Shown one piece after another: positions 24,652 through 33,716 of a stretch of DNA of 64,000 bases. The DNA is taken from assembly GCF_030816895.1 (NCBI RefSeq), contig NZ_JAUSYL010000001.1, forward strand, positions 1,798,001 through 1,862,000, in the 5' to 3' direction. This stretch comes from Clavibacter sp. B3I6 (GTDB lineage Bacteria; Actinomycetota; Actinomycetes; Actinomycetales; Microbacteriaceae). Numbering within the stretch: position 1 is the stretch's first letter; every line of letters begins with the position of its first letter. The notes under the pieces are model-generated. The model saw only the letters and a program-made list of their open reading frames with translations. It made no database searches and was not told where the DNA came from. The position numbers and the translations under genes were made by a program.

Positions 24652-25314
24652 TCAGTCCTCGACGCGCACGCGGAAGTGGCGGGCGAAGACGGGGCCGAGC
24701 GCCGTGAGCTGGTTCGAGTCGAGCACGGCGCCGCGGAGGCCGTCGGGGGTGTCGAGGTCGTGGATCTCGGCGCCGCGCAGGTCGAGGTGGGTGAGGCTCG
24801 AGTCGGCGAGGTCGAGCGTGCCGATGGTGGTGCGCGCGAAGGCGATGCGCATGCCGGACGTGCCGCGGAGGTCCAGCTCCTCGACGGCGCAGTCGGTGAT
24901 CAGCAGGTCGGTGATCTTCGAGCCGCGCAGGTTCACGAAGCCGAGGCGGCAGTCGGTGATGTGCACCGACGAGAGCGAGGAGTCGTAGAGCTCAGCGGAT
25001 CCGACCCGCGAGCCCTCGAGGCGCACGTCGCGCATCCGCATCCGGGGCGCCTTCAGCACGGGCGCGTCGAGGCGGGAGGCGAGCACGTCGACGAGGCTCG
25101 CGGCCGTGAGGTCGGCCTCGTGCAGGCGGATGCGCTCGAGCGCGCACTCCTCGAACCCGATGTCGACGAGGTCCGCATCGCTGAGGTCCGCGTCGGCGAA
25201 GCGCAGCCGCTCGAACGACGCGTGCGCGTCGAGGTCGGACGGGTCGCCGTCGCCGAGGTCGTCCAGCCGCGGGTCGCTGATGCGGGGCGCCAGGAGGCGG
25301 GTGGATGCGGCCAT
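24652..25314 (-). CDS. Pentapeptide repeat protein
   Basis: 220 residues built of repeating A(D/N)LXX-like units (FADADLSDADLVDI, LHEADLTAASL, DLADSSLTHLDLRGAEI, VNLRGSKITDLL), which fold as a right-handed quadrilateral beta helix. Several coils lose the strict A(D/N)LxX spacing, as in degenerate members. Related proteins include the Mfp/Qnr gyrase protectors but this one lacks their central Gly break, so I make no such claim. Convergent with the GNAT gene. Confidence 0.8.
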   Translation of the reverse strand: MAASTRLLAPRISDPRLDDLGDGDPSDLDAHASFERLRFADADLSDADLVDIGFEECALERIRLHEADLTAASLVDVLASRLDAPVLKAPRMRMRDVRLEGSRVGSAELYDSSLSSVHITDCRLGFVNLRGSKITDLLITDCAVEELDLRGTSGMRIAFARTTIGTLDLADSSLTHLDLRGAEIHDLDTPDGLRGAVLDSNQLTALGPVFARHFRVRVED

Positions 25315-25420
25315 GCGGTCCTCCGGAGGGGTGTCGGATCCCGTCCGGCGGACGGTCGTCCCACCGTACGGGAGACCCCCGCGGACGCCGGCCGCGAGCC
25401 GTGCCCGGCGCCCGCGCGCG

Positions 25421-25795
25421 CTACTTCGGCTGCTCGATGCCGAGCGAGTTGCCGTCGGGGTCGGTGATCCACGCCGCCCACATGCCGGCGTGGTCGGCGA
25501 TGCCGTCCACTGTCCGCAGCTCGTCGGTGTCGTAGTCCTCCGGGGACACGCCGCGCTCGGCGAGCTGGTCGAGCTCGGCGCGCAGGTCCTGGACCTTCCA
25601 CGACGCCTTCGTCTGCTCGTCCTTCGAGCCGATCGTGCTGGTCGTGACCGTGAGGTCGGTGCCGCCGGACCGGTAGGTGATCGCCGACTCGGACTCCTCG
25701 GCGACCTCCAGGCCGAGCGCCTCGGCGTAGAAGCGGCGTGATGCGGCCATGTCCTGCGTGAGCAGGACGACGCCGACGGGGTGCTCTCCGAGCAT
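25421..25795 (-). CDS. VOC family protein
   Basis: 124 residues from the ATG at 25795. VGVVLLTQDMAASRRFYAEALGLEVAEE starts the fold; MWAAWITDPDGNSLGIEQPK is the last strand with D-P-D-G-N, as in many VOC lyases. The Glu ligand (GIEQP) is present. Longer upstream reading rejected because it lacks family similarity. Confidence 0.85.
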   Translation of the reverse strand: MLGEHPVGVVLLTQDMAASRRFYAEALGLEVAEESESAITYRSGGTDLTVTTSTIGSKDEQTKASWKVQDLRAELDQLAERGVSPEDYDTDELRTVDGIADHAGMWAAWITDPDGNSLGIEQPK

Positions 25796-25878
25796 GGTGT
25801 CCTCGCGTTCCCGCCGCCCGGGTGGCGGCTCCCCTCGAACGTACGCGCGGCGGACGGCGTCGACCCGCCGCTCGCGCC

Positions 25879-27852
25879 TCAGCGTCCCGTCTTCAGGAGG
25901 AACGCCGCGTAGGCGGCCTGGCCCATGGCCCGCGCGCCGGCGGCGTCGTAGTGGATGTGCTCCTCGCCCTCGTTGGCGCTGCCCCGGACCCCGGGCACGT
26001 ACGCGACCTCCGGCCGCAGCTCGGCGAGCCCGCGGTGGACGGCGTCGATGTCCTGCCGCGCCGTGCGCAGCTCGGTCCACTCGGGGACCATCGCGCCCAC
26101 CAGGAACGGCACGACGCCGTACCGGGACGTCAACCCGGTCTCGAGCTCGAGCAGGCGGTCGGCGTACTCCTCCTTCGCCGCGACCCGTCCCGCGGCGTCG
26201 ACGGCGGTCTCGATGGAGCGCGCGTCGGACTCGCCCTGCGCCCAGAGGATGGCGACGAGCCGGTTGTCCGGGTCGAGCGCCAGGGCGTTGTCGATCTGCG
26301 TGGTCGCGTTCGCGTACAGGTTCACGAGGCCCTCCTCCGCGGATCCGGGCTCGGGCGTTGGATCCCAGGTGTACCTCTGGGCCGCGTCGACCCGGGTGAG
26401 CCCGGTGCCGCCCTGGGCGGCCGGGACGAGGAGGACCCGGCGGCCCGGAGCGGCGTCCGCGCGCAGCGCGCGCCCGAAGGTCATGCCGGGGCCGACCAGC
26501 TTCGGCTGCGCCTCGGACGTCCAGGTGGTCACGTGCTTGAGGCTGTCGTCGGCGGGGACGACCCGGCCCCAGTCCGGGTCATCGACGGTGCCGACGAGCT
26601 GGTCGAGGCCCTCGACGGGGACGTCGACGGCGGGGTCGTACCCGAGACCGCCGCCCTGCGCGTTGGACTGCCCGATGATCACGACGACGTCGTGGCCGAC
26701 GCCGTCCGCGACTCCGACGGGCGCGGTCACCGGCCCGGTGGACCCGGACGTCGAGCGCGGTATGTCGGGACGGTCCGGCCACGAGCCGGTGACGGCCACG
26801 GTGATCCTCGTGCCGAGGGCGCCCTCGCGGAGCGTGAGCGTGGGGCCGGTCTCCCCGGCCTGGGCCTCGCCGTCGAGGAACCAGCGGTACTGGAAGCGCG
26901 TCGGGGTCGGGGCCCACGTGCCGGTCACGGCGCGCACGGTGCTGCCCACCACGACCTGCCCGATGATGCGGGGGGCGACGGTCGTGGGCGCGGCCGGCGT
27001 CTCCGGCGCGGGAGCCGTGGGGGCCGGCTCCGGCTCCGGCGCGGGCGCGGGCGCGGGCGGGACGGTGGGCTCCCCGCTCGGCTCCGGGATCGGCGTCGGC
27101 ACGGGCGTCGGCACCGGAGCGGCGTCCACGACCTCGGTGGGGAGGCTCGTCCGGGACTGCGTCTGGACGCCGGTCCGGGTGCCGCTGACGGAGACGGCGA
27201 CGCGCGATTCCGCGTCCTCCGCGGTCAGGCGGTAGGTCGCCGCGGTCGCGCCGCCGATGAGGACCCCGTCCCGCGTCCACGAGTAGCCGAGCACGGGGTT
27301 CGGGTTCCAACCACCCGGCTTCGCGGTGAGCGTCGAGCCGATGACGGTGAGCCCGGTGATCGTCGGCACCGGCGCCGTCCGGAACGGCGGGAGCGCGACC
27401 GGCGCGGTCGGCCGGCTGCGGCGCTCCGTCGTGGCGCTGCCCGCGCGGCTCGCGATGACGCGCACGGTGAGCACGCGGCTGACGTCCGTCGCGACCACGG
27501 TGTACGCCTTGCGCGTCGCCTGCGGGATCGCCGTGTCGTCCGCGAACCACTGGTATGCGAGCGCGGTTCCCGCGGGCTTCCACGTGCCGGGCACGGCCGT
27601 CAGCGTCTGACCCAGGAGCGCCGCGCCGGTGATGGTGGGGGTCGGAGCCAGGAGGAAGGGGACCGCCGTCCCGGACGCCGCCGTGATCGAGACGGGTGCG
27701 CTCGCGGACCCTGCGGTCCGGGCCGCGGCGACCGCGCCGTCGGCGGGCGGGGCCACGACGGACAGCACCAGGGCGACGGCGAGCGCCGAGCCGGTCAGCA
27801 GCAGGCGGGATCGACGTCCGAGCGACCGGGGGCCGCGGGCGGGGATGAGCAC
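25879..27852 (-). CDS. Secreted SGNH/SASA-type esterase with tandem Ig-like repeats
   Basis: 657 residues from a GTG with GAGGAG five nt upstream. Signal peptide about 15-40 (LLLTGSALAVALVLSVVAPPADGA). Four Ig-like repeats of ~90 residues follow, three intact, each with PTITG..(V/I)GxTLT, a GxW(K/N)P, Y.W and a closing R-x-x-V motif. A Pro/Glu/Thr linker precedes the fourth. The C-terminal ~250 residues are an SGNH hydrolase of the sialate-O-acetylesterase type (CE6): VVIIGQSNAQGGG holds the nucleophile Ser, ILWAQGESDA the block II-like region, and HIHYDAAGARAMG the His. Likely acts on acetylated polysaccharide outside the cell; plant cell-wall or surface glycan is a guess. Confidence 0.8.
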   Translation of the reverse strand: MLIPARGPRSLGRRSRLLLTGSALAVALVLSVVAPPADGAVAAARTAGSASAPVSITAASGTAVPFLLAPTPTITGAALLGQTLTAVPGTWKPAGTALAYQWFADDTAIPQATRKAYTVVATDVSRVLTVRVIASRAGSATTERRSRPTAPVALPPFRTAPVPTITGLTVIGSTLTAKPGGWNPNPVLGYSWTRDGVLIGGATAATYRLTAEDAESRVAVSVSGTRTGVQTQSRTSLPTEVVDAAPVPTPVPTPIPEPSGEPTVPPAPAPAPEPEPAPTAPAPETPAAPTTVAPRIIGQVVVGSTVRAVTGTWAPTPTRFQYRWFLDGEAQAGETGPTLTLREGALGTRITVAVTGSWPDRPDIPRSTSGSTGPVTAPVGVADGVGHDVVVIIGQSNAQGGGLGYDPAVDVPVEGLDQLVGTVDDPDWGRVVPADDSLKHVTTWTSEAQPKLVGPGMTFGRALRADAAPGRRVLLVPAAQGGTGLTRVDAAQRYTWDPTPEPGSAEEGLVNLYANATTQIDNALALDPDNRLVAILWAQGESDARSIETAVDAAGRVAAKEEYADRLLELETGLTSRYGVVPFLVGAMVPEWTELRTARQDIDAVHRGLAELRPEVAYVPGVRGSANEGEEHIHYDAAGARAMGQAAYAAFLLKTGR

Positions 27853-28087
27853 AGGCACTCCTCGGGAAGGCCGCGTCCAGCACGCCGGCGTCCCATGCTC
27901 CCACAGGCGGGGAGGCACGGCCCTCCCCGATCGGCCGGTCGCGTGCGCATCGCCGCCGAGGAGCAGGGACGGGGCAGAGCGCCGGGCGTCGACCGTCGCG
28001 ATGCCCGCGGGAGATGCCGGTGTTCGTCCGCGTCTCCCTCCCCCCACCGCCCTTGACAGCTTTTCCCCACCAGCAGGACCATGGCGC

Positions 28088-28474
28088 ATGGCCGCTGTGG
28101 AGCACTTCGAGATCCCCGCCGACGACATGGCGCGCGCGAGCGCGTTCTACTCCGCCGTCTTCGGCTTCCGGTACGAGCCGTGGGGGGAGGACGCGGGCAT
28201 GATCATCACCGGCTCGGACGACGGGATCAACGGCGACATCCACCAGCGCGCGGACGTGCCGCACCCCACCATCGTGATCACCGTCGACTCCATCGAGGAG
28301 ACGGTCGCGCAGGTGGAGGCGCACGGCGGATCCGCGATGGGCGGGATCCAGATGCTGAACGAGACGGACCGCTGGGCCTACGTGCGCGACAGCGAGGGCA
28401 ACGCGATCGGCCTGTTCGACCACGGCCCGGCCGCCGCGGACGCGGGCGACGCCGCGGGCACCACCGCCGGCTAG
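28088..28474 (+). CDS. VOC family (glyoxalase/bleomycin-resistance-like) protein
   Basis: 128 residues. MAAVEHFEIPADDMARASAFYSAVFGFRYEPWGEDAGMI is the typical first module, with the His ligand in EHFEIP; WAYVRDSEGNAIGLFDHG is the final strand with D-S-E-G-N. Divergent from the esterase gene across a 235-nt spacer that contains a TTGACA at 28053-28058. Confidence 0.85.
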   Translation: MAAVEHFEIPADDMARASAFYSAVFGFRYEPWGEDAGMIITGSDDGINGDIHQRADVPHPTIVITVDSIEETVAQVEAHGGSAMGGIQMLNETDRWAYVRDSEGNAIGLFDHGPAAADAGDAAGTTAG

Positions 28475-28503
28475 CGGAGGCCGCGCCCGCGGCGGCCGGG
28501 CCG

Positions 28504-30942
28504 CTACGCGTTGTCGTCCCCGTTGTCGATCGCCGTCTGCCGGTCCGGATCCGCGAACGGCAGCCCCTGCGCACCCGAGACGTCCGCCATGTCCTCCCCG
28601 AACTGGCGCGTGTGCACGCGGTGCGCGATGCGCTCGTCGTCCATCCGCTGCGACAGCGCCGCATAGGTGGTCTCGAGGTGCGGCACGCGGCGGATCACGT
28701 CCATCACGAGCCGGAACCGGTCGAGGTCGTTGAGCATCAGCATGTCGAACGGGGTGGTCGTGCCGCCCTGCTCCACGAAGCCGCGCACGTGGATGTTGGC
28801 GTGGTTCGTGCGCCGGTAGGTGAGGCGGTGGATGAGCGACGGGTAGCCGTGGAACGCGAACACGACGGGCTTGTCGCGCGTGAAGAGCGCGTCGAACGAC
28901 CCGTCGTCGAGGCCGTGCGGGTGCTGCGTCGAGTCCTGCAGCCGCATCAGGTCGACCACGTTGATGAAGCGCACGCGCAGCTGCGGGATCTCCCGCTTGA
29001 GGATCTGCACCGCCGCCATCGCCTCCACGGTCGGGATGTCGCCCGCGCAGGCGACGACCACGTCCGGCTCGAGCCCGGGCACCTCGGTGCCCGCCCACTC
29101 CCAGACGCCCACGCCGCGCGCGCCGTGCGCCCGCGCCTCCTCCAGCGACAGCAGGCTCGCGGTCGGCTGCTTGCCCGCGACGACCACGTTGATCAGGTCG
29201 GTGCCGCGGAGGCAGTGGTCCATGGTCACGAGGAGCGAGTTCGCGTCGAACGGCAGGTACACGCGCACGATCTCGGCCCGCTTGTTCACGACGTGGTCGA
29301 GGAAGCCGGGGTCCTGGTGCGAGAAGCCGTTGTGGTCCTGCCGCCACACGTGCGAGGAGAGCAGGTACGTGAACGACGCGACCGGACGGCGCCACTCCAC
29401 CTTCGAGCTCGACTCGAGCCACTTCGCGTACTGGTTGAACATCGAGTCGACCACGTGGATGAACGCCTCGTACGAGGTGAAGAGCCCGTGCCGCCCGGTG
29501 AGCAGGTAGGCCTCGAGGAGCCCCTGCGTGAGGTTCTCGTTGAGGATCTCGATTACCCGGCCCTGGTGCGCCAGGTGCTCGTCCACCGGCAGCACCTCGC
29601 CCTGCCACGCCTTCGCGGTGACCTCGTAGACGTCGTCGAGCCGGTTGCTGGCGGTCTCGTCGGGGCCGAAGATCCGGAAGTCGAGCGGGTTGCGGGCGAT
29701 CACGTCGCGGAGCCAGCCGCCCAGCACGCGGGTCGGCTCGGCGATGACGCCGCGGACGTCGCTCAGGTCGATCGCGTTGACCTCGAGCGGCGGCAGCGCG
29801 AGGTCGCGGCGCAGCAGGCCGCCGTTCGCGTGCGGGTTGGCGCTCATCCGCCGGTCGCCCTGGGGGCGGTTGGGCTGGAGCGCGGGCGTCGGCCGGCCGT
29901 CGCGGTCGAAGAGCTCCTCGGGGCGGTAGCTCTCGAGCCACTCCTGCAGCTGGCGGAGGTGGTCCTCGTCGTCGCGGACGCCGGAGAGCGGCACCTGGTG
30001 CGCGCGCCACGTGCCCTCGACCTGCTTGCCGTCGACCTCCTTCGGGCCGGTCCAGCCCTTCGGGGTGCGGAGGATCAGCATCGGCCAGGCCGGGCGCTCC
30101 TCGCTGCCGCCGGTGCGGGCGGCCAGCTGGATCCGCGTGATGTCGTCGAGCGCGTCGCCGAGCGCGATCGCGAACCGCTCGTGCACCGCGCGGTGGTCCT
30201 CGCCGTCGAAGCCGCCGGAGACGATGCGCGGCGCGTAGCCGTAGCCCGTAAACAGGGCGAGCAGCTCCTCCTCGGGGATGCGCGCGAGCACCGTGGGGTT
30301 CGCGATCTTCCAGCCGTTGAGGTTGAGGATCGGCAGGACGGCGCCGTCCGTCTCCGGGTCGAGGAACTTGTTGAGGTGCCAGCTGGAGGCGAGGGTCGCG
30401 GTCTCCGCCTCGCCGTCGCCGATCACGCAGGACACGACGAGGTCGGGGTTGTCGAGCGCCGCGCCGTACGCGTGGACGAGCGAGTAGCCGAGCTCGCCGC
30501 CCTCGTTGATGGATCCGGGCGTCTCCGGCGCCGCGTGCGACGGGACGCCGCCGGGGAACGAGAACTGGCGGAACAGGTGGCGCATGCCGTCGCGGTCGGG
30601 CGTCGCCGCGGAGAAGAGCTCCGAGTAGGTGCCGTCGAGGTAGGCGTTCGCGACCATGCCGGGGCCGCCGTGGCCGGGGCCGGCGATGTAGATCATGTCG
30701 AGGTCGCGCTCGATGATGACCCGGTTGAGGTGCGCGTAGACGAAGTTGAGCAGCGGCGTCGTGCCCCAGTGGCCGAGGAGGCGCGGCTTGATGTCGTCGC
30801 GCGTGAGCGGGCGCTCGAGCAGCGGGTCGTCGAGCAGGTAGATCTGCCCCACGGAGAGGTAGTTGGCGGCGCGCCACCAGCCGTCGACGACGTCGAGGTA
30901 GAGGGGCGCGGCGGGGTCTCGGGGTGCGGTGTCGGAGGCCAT
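28504..30942 (-). CDS. xfp: Xylulose-5-phosphate/fructose-6-phosphate phosphoketolase
   Basis: 812 residues, the normal family length. Cleaves xylulose 5-phosphate (or fructose 6-phosphate) with phosphate to acetyl phosphate and an aldose phosphate; thiamine diphosphate enzyme. GHWGTTPLLNFVYAHLNRVI and IAGPGHGGPGMVANAYLDGTYSE are phosphoketolase signatures; the ThDP motif GDGEAETATLASSWHLNKFL is at about 173-192; YEAFIHVVDSMFNQYAKWLE and WRQDHNGFSHQDPGFLDHVV lie in the middle domain. Monocistronic. An aerobic actinobacterium can use it as a shunt around the upper pathway. Confidence 0.97.
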   Translation of the reverse strand: MASDTAPRDPAAPLYLDVVDGWWRAANYLSVGQIYLLDDPLLERPLTRDDIKPRLLGHWGTTPLLNFVYAHLNRVIIERDLDMIYIAGPGHGGPGMVANAYLDGTYSELFSAATPDRDGMRHLFRQFSFPGGVPSHAAPETPGSINEGGELGYSLVHAYGAALDNPDLVVSCVIGDGEAETATLASSWHLNKFLDPETDGAVLPILNLNGWKIANPTVLARIPEEELLALFTGYGYAPRIVSGGFDGEDHRAVHERFAIALGDALDDITRIQLAARTGGSEERPAWPMLILRTPKGWTGPKEVDGKQVEGTWRAHQVPLSGVRDDEDHLRQLQEWLESYRPEELFDRDGRPTPALQPNRPQGDRRMSANPHANGGLLRRDLALPPLEVNAIDLSDVRGVIAEPTRVLGGWLRDVIARNPLDFRIFGPDETASNRLDDVYEVTAKAWQGEVLPVDEHLAHQGRVIEILNENLTQGLLEAYLLTGRHGLFTSYEAFIHVVDSMFNQYAKWLESSSKVEWRRPVASFTYLLSSHVWRQDHNGFSHQDPGFLDHVVNKRAEIVRVYLPFDANSLLVTMDHCLRGTDLINVVVAGKQPTASLLSLEEARAHGARGVGVWEWAGTEVPGLEPDVVVACAGDIPTVEAMAAVQILKREIPQLRVRFINVVDLMRLQDSTQHPHGLDDGSFDALFTRDKPVVFAFHGYPSLIHRLTYRRTNHANIHVRGFVEQGGTTTPFDMLMLNDLDRFRLVMDVIRRVPHLETTYAALSQRMDDERIAHRVHTRQFGEDMADVSGAQGLPFADPDRQTAIDNGDDNA

Positions 30943-31188
30943 GCGTCAGCCTACGGCCGGGCGTCCGCGGGTGACCCGGGCGGGCGACATCCGATCAGCG
31001 GGATCGCCGGTCGGGGCGTCGCCGGGCCGCGCGCCCGGTAACCCCTCCGCCCCTCGGGCGCAACCCCCGCGGCGCTCCGGCGGGACCGCCCTAGCGTGGC
31101 GAGGACAGGGCGCACGGACGCCCGGCACCCCGCATCCGCCCGTCCGGGTCGGCGACCGCGGTGCGACGACGAGGTCCGGGAGGATCCC

Positions 31189-31593
31189 ATGAGCCCCACG
31201 CTCGACATGCTCCGCAGCTCGCCCGCCGACCACGGCGGGCTCGACCTGGAGCTCCTGGCGGCGTGCATCGACGCGTGCGCCGCCTGCGCGACCGCCTGCT
31301 CCGCCTGCGCCGCGGCCTGCCTCTCGGAGGACGGCGTCTCCGAGCTCGCGTCCTGCATCAGCGCCGACCTGGACTCCGCGGAGATCTGCACGGCGACGCT
31401 CGACACGCTCACCCGGCACACCGCCGACCGCGTGGACATCACGCGCCTCGCGCTCGAGCTGTGCCGCGTGGCGACCGGGCGATGCGGCGACGAGTGCGCC
31501 CACCACGGCGACATGCACGAGCACTGCCGGATCTGCGCCGAGGAGTGCCGCCGGTGCGAGGCCGCGTGCGCCGCGCTGCTCTCGGCGCTGTGA
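31189..31593 (+). CDS. Four-helix copper storage-type protein (Csp/DUF326)
   Basis: 134 residues with 17 Cys spaced at 3/4-residue intervals along helices (CIDACAACATACSACAAAC, CISADLDSAEIC, LCRVATGRCGDECAHH, CRICAEECRRCEAAC). This layout is that of the Csp copper-storage four-helix bundle, in which Cys side chains line the core and bind many Cu(I) ions. Lacks a Tat signal, so it is cytosolic (Csp3-like). A GGAGG site at 31179-31183 precedes the ATG. It lies 19 nt before the P450 gene. Confidence 0.9.
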   Translation: MSPTLDMLRSSPADHGGLDLELLAACIDACAACATACSACAAACLSEDGVSELASCISADLDSAEICTATLDTLTRHTADRVDITRLALELCRVATGRCGDECAHHGDMHEHCRICAEECRRCEAACAALLSAL

Positions 31594-31612
31594 CGGACGC
31601 GCGAGGACCCGC

Positions 31613-32875
31613 GTGATCCCCCGCCTCCCCGGCCCCGACAGCTCGCTCCGCTTCCTCCGCGACGGCTACCGCTTCGTCTCGCGCGGCACCGACGCGGTGG
31701 GAGCCGACGCCTTCCGCACGCGCCTTGCCGGCCGGCCGGTCACGTGCATCCGCGGCCGCGAGGCGTCCCGCCTCTTCTACGAGGGCGACCGGTTCGGCCG
31801 GGCCGGCGCCATGCCCGTCTCGGTGATGCACCTGCTGCAGGACGAGGGCAGCGTCCAGGCGATGAGCGGCCACGGCCACCACGTCCGGAAGGCGATGTTC
31901 CTCGGCATGATGCTGCCGGAGGGGATCGAGCGCGTCCGCCGCGCCTTCGACGACGAGTGGCGCGCGGGGGTCGCGCGCTGGTCGCGGGTGCCCGAGGTGC
32001 GGCTGCACGACGAGCTCGTCGAGGTGCTCATGCGCACTGCGTGCCGCTGGGTCGGGATCCCCGTGGACGACGACGAGGTCCGGCGCATCGGCGGCGACAT
32101 CGCCGACATGGTCGAGCGCGCCGCGAGCATCGGTCCCGTGAACTGGGCGGCCCGCGCCCGCCGCATGCGCGCGGAGCGCTGGGCGCGCGACGTCGTGCGA
32201 CGCGCACGCGACGGCCGCCTGCCGGTCCCCGCCGGATCACCGCTGCAGGACCTCGTGACGCACGTCGACGCCGACGGCTCGCCGCTCACGGTCGAGGTCG
32301 CGGGCGTCGAGCTGCTGAACCTGATCCGCCCCACCGTCGCCGTGGCGCGCTTCATCGACTTCGCGCTGCACGCCCTGCACGCGCACCCGCGCTGGGCCCG
32401 GGCGTTCGCCGGCGGCGACGAGTCGGACCTCCGCGGCTTCGTGCAGGAGGTGCGCCGCTTCTACCCGTTCTTCCCGGTGATCGCCGGGACGGTCGCGCAG
32501 CCCTTCGACGGCCTCGGCGGATCCTTCGCGCCCGGCGACTGGGTGATGCTCGACCTCTTCGGCACCAACCGCGACCCCCGCCTCTGGCACGACCCGGAGG
32601 CCTTCGACCCGACGCGCTTCCGCGACTGGGACGGCGACCCGAACACCCTGATCCCGCAGGGCGGCGGCGATGCGGCCGGCGGCCACCGCTGCCCGGGCGA
32701 GGACATCACGATCGCGCTCGTCGAGGAGGCCGTGCGCCTCGCGACGCGGGAGACCGACATGACGCTGCCGCCGCAGGACCTGCGCATCTCGCTGCGGCGG
32801 TTCCCGGCGCTGCCGCGGAGCCGGGTGCGCGTCGCGGTGCGAGGGCTGCGGGCCGACGCCGTCAGCCGCGGATGA
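31613..32875 (+). CDS. CYP152-type cytochrome P450 (fatty-acid peroxygenase family)
   Basis: 420 residues from a GTG. The heme loop is GGGDAAGGHRCPGED (Cys ligand about 364), which with the IRPTVAVARF segment (the Arg-Pro that replaces the usual acid-alcohol pair in the I helix) is the hallmark of H2O2-using CYP152 enzymes that hydroxylate or decarboxylate fatty acids. ExxR is EVRR around 284. It probably shares a transcript with the Csp gene. A degenerate copy of its C-terminus lies 1.2 kb downstream. Confidence 0.88.
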   Translation: MIPRLPGPDSSLRFLRDGYRFVSRGTDAVGADAFRTRLAGRPVTCIRGREASRLFYEGDRFGRAGAMPVSVMHLLQDEGSVQAMSGHGHHVRKAMFLGMMLPEGIERVRRAFDDEWRAGVARWSRVPEVRLHDELVEVLMRTACRWVGIPVDDDEVRRIGGDIADMVERAASIGPVNWAARARRMRAERWARDVVRRARDGRLPVPAGSPLQDLVTHVDADGSPLTVEVAGVELLNLIRPTVAVARFIDFALHALHAHPRWARAFAGGDESDLRGFVQEVRRFYPFFPVIAGTVAQPFDGLGGSFAPGDWVMLDLFGTNRDPRLWHDPEAFDPTRFRDWDGDPNTLIPQGGGDAAGGHRCPGEDITIALVEEAVRLATRETDMTLPPQDLRISLRRFPALPRSRVRVAVRGLRADAVSRG

Positions 32876-33210
32876 CGCCGCCGCCCTCCACGGGCCGCAC
32901 CTCCACGCCCGCGCCCGAGCGGGCGGCCGGGTTCCCGATGGCGATCGCCATGGCCGCCTCGAGGTCGGGCGCCTCGATCACGTAGAAGCCCGCGACGTGC
33001 GGGCGGGTCGGCGAGGAGCGGACCCGCGGACGCGATGCCGTGCCGGATCGCGACCGCCTCGGCCGGCGGCGTGAGGGCGTACGCGATGGTCATGGATCCG
33101 GAGTCCGTCAGCGCCTGCGCGTGGCGGTCGTGCGCGGCCCGCTCGTCGGCGAGCTGGGCCGGCGGGCGCGCATCGGGGTCGGTGTGGATGAGGACGACGA
33201 ACTGCGGCAT
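32862..33210 (-). pseudogene. Frameshifted YCII/DGPF-domain protein
   Basis: From the ATG at 33210 the frame reads MPQFVVLIHTDPDARPPAQLADERAAHDRHAQAL to GPLLADPPAR, the first half of a YCII-like (DGPF) protein. The second half, HVAGFYVIEAPDLEAAMAIA then VEVRPVEGGGVIRG to a stop at 32864, is in another frame. The break lies near 33015, precisely where the DGPFAE motif should be; total length 349 nt is one more than a multiple of three. The motif appears partly deleted. Its tail overlaps the P450 stop by 14 nt, convergent. True decay or sequencing error. Confidence 0.75.
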
Positions 33211-33401
33211 GGGGTTCCCTCCGATGGGGCCATCCTGCTCCGCGCGGGAAGCGGTGTCATCGGGCACGTCCGAGACGATGCCCTGCCCGCCCCGGCCGTC
33301 GGCCGCCGGTCGCCCCGGCTCCCGTCGTAGGAGACGCCGACGGCGTCAGAGGACGAGCCGCGCTGACGGTCTCGTCCCTTCGCTTCGCCGGCTGCACACC
33401 G

Positions 33402-33716
33402 TCACTGCCTCACCACCGTGACCTCCTGCCCGGTCGACACCGCGAATCCGAACAGAACCACCGAGGTGAAGCCGACGGCACCGGCGATGGCGATCGCCGC
33501 GAAGAGGTTCCGCGTGGTGCCGCGACCCATGAGCGCGCCGGCCGCGTTGGCGAGGATCAGCACGCCTCCGACCGGCCAGAGGACCACCGATGCGACGAGC
33601 GTCACGAGTCCTTCCGCGACGATCAGCACCGACACGACAGCGCTCCACCCGGCGCGCGGCGTCCCGGTGAGTGCCGGCGAGCCATCGCCCGCACGGTCAG
33701 ATCGTCGAGCGGGCAC
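33402..33716 (-). CDS. Small hypothetical membrane protein
   Basis: 104 residues from a GTG at 33716 behind a strong AGGGGGG ribosome binding site. Three hydrophobic segments: AVVSVLIVAEGLVTLVASVVLW, GGVLILANAAGALM and LFAAIAIAGAVGFTSVVLFGFAV. A longer in-frame start at 33794 exists but lacks a site. No family recognised. Located in a decayed neighbourhood. Confidence 0.5.
   Translation of the reverse strand: MPARRSDRAGDGSPALTGTPRAGWSAVVSVLIVAEGLVTLVASVVLWPVGGVLILANAAGALMGRGTTRNLFAAIAIAGAVGFTSVVLFGFAVSTGQEVTVVRQ

Noticed and set aside
26579..30877. A 1432-codon minus-strand open frame
   Set aside because: Shadow frame of the phosphoketolase and esterase genes; low-complexity Arg/Pro/Ala sequence without domains.
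28081..31041. A 986-codon plus-strand frame
   Set aside because: Antisense to phosphoketolase, with Val/Arg/His/Glu-rich composition and no domain; shadow.
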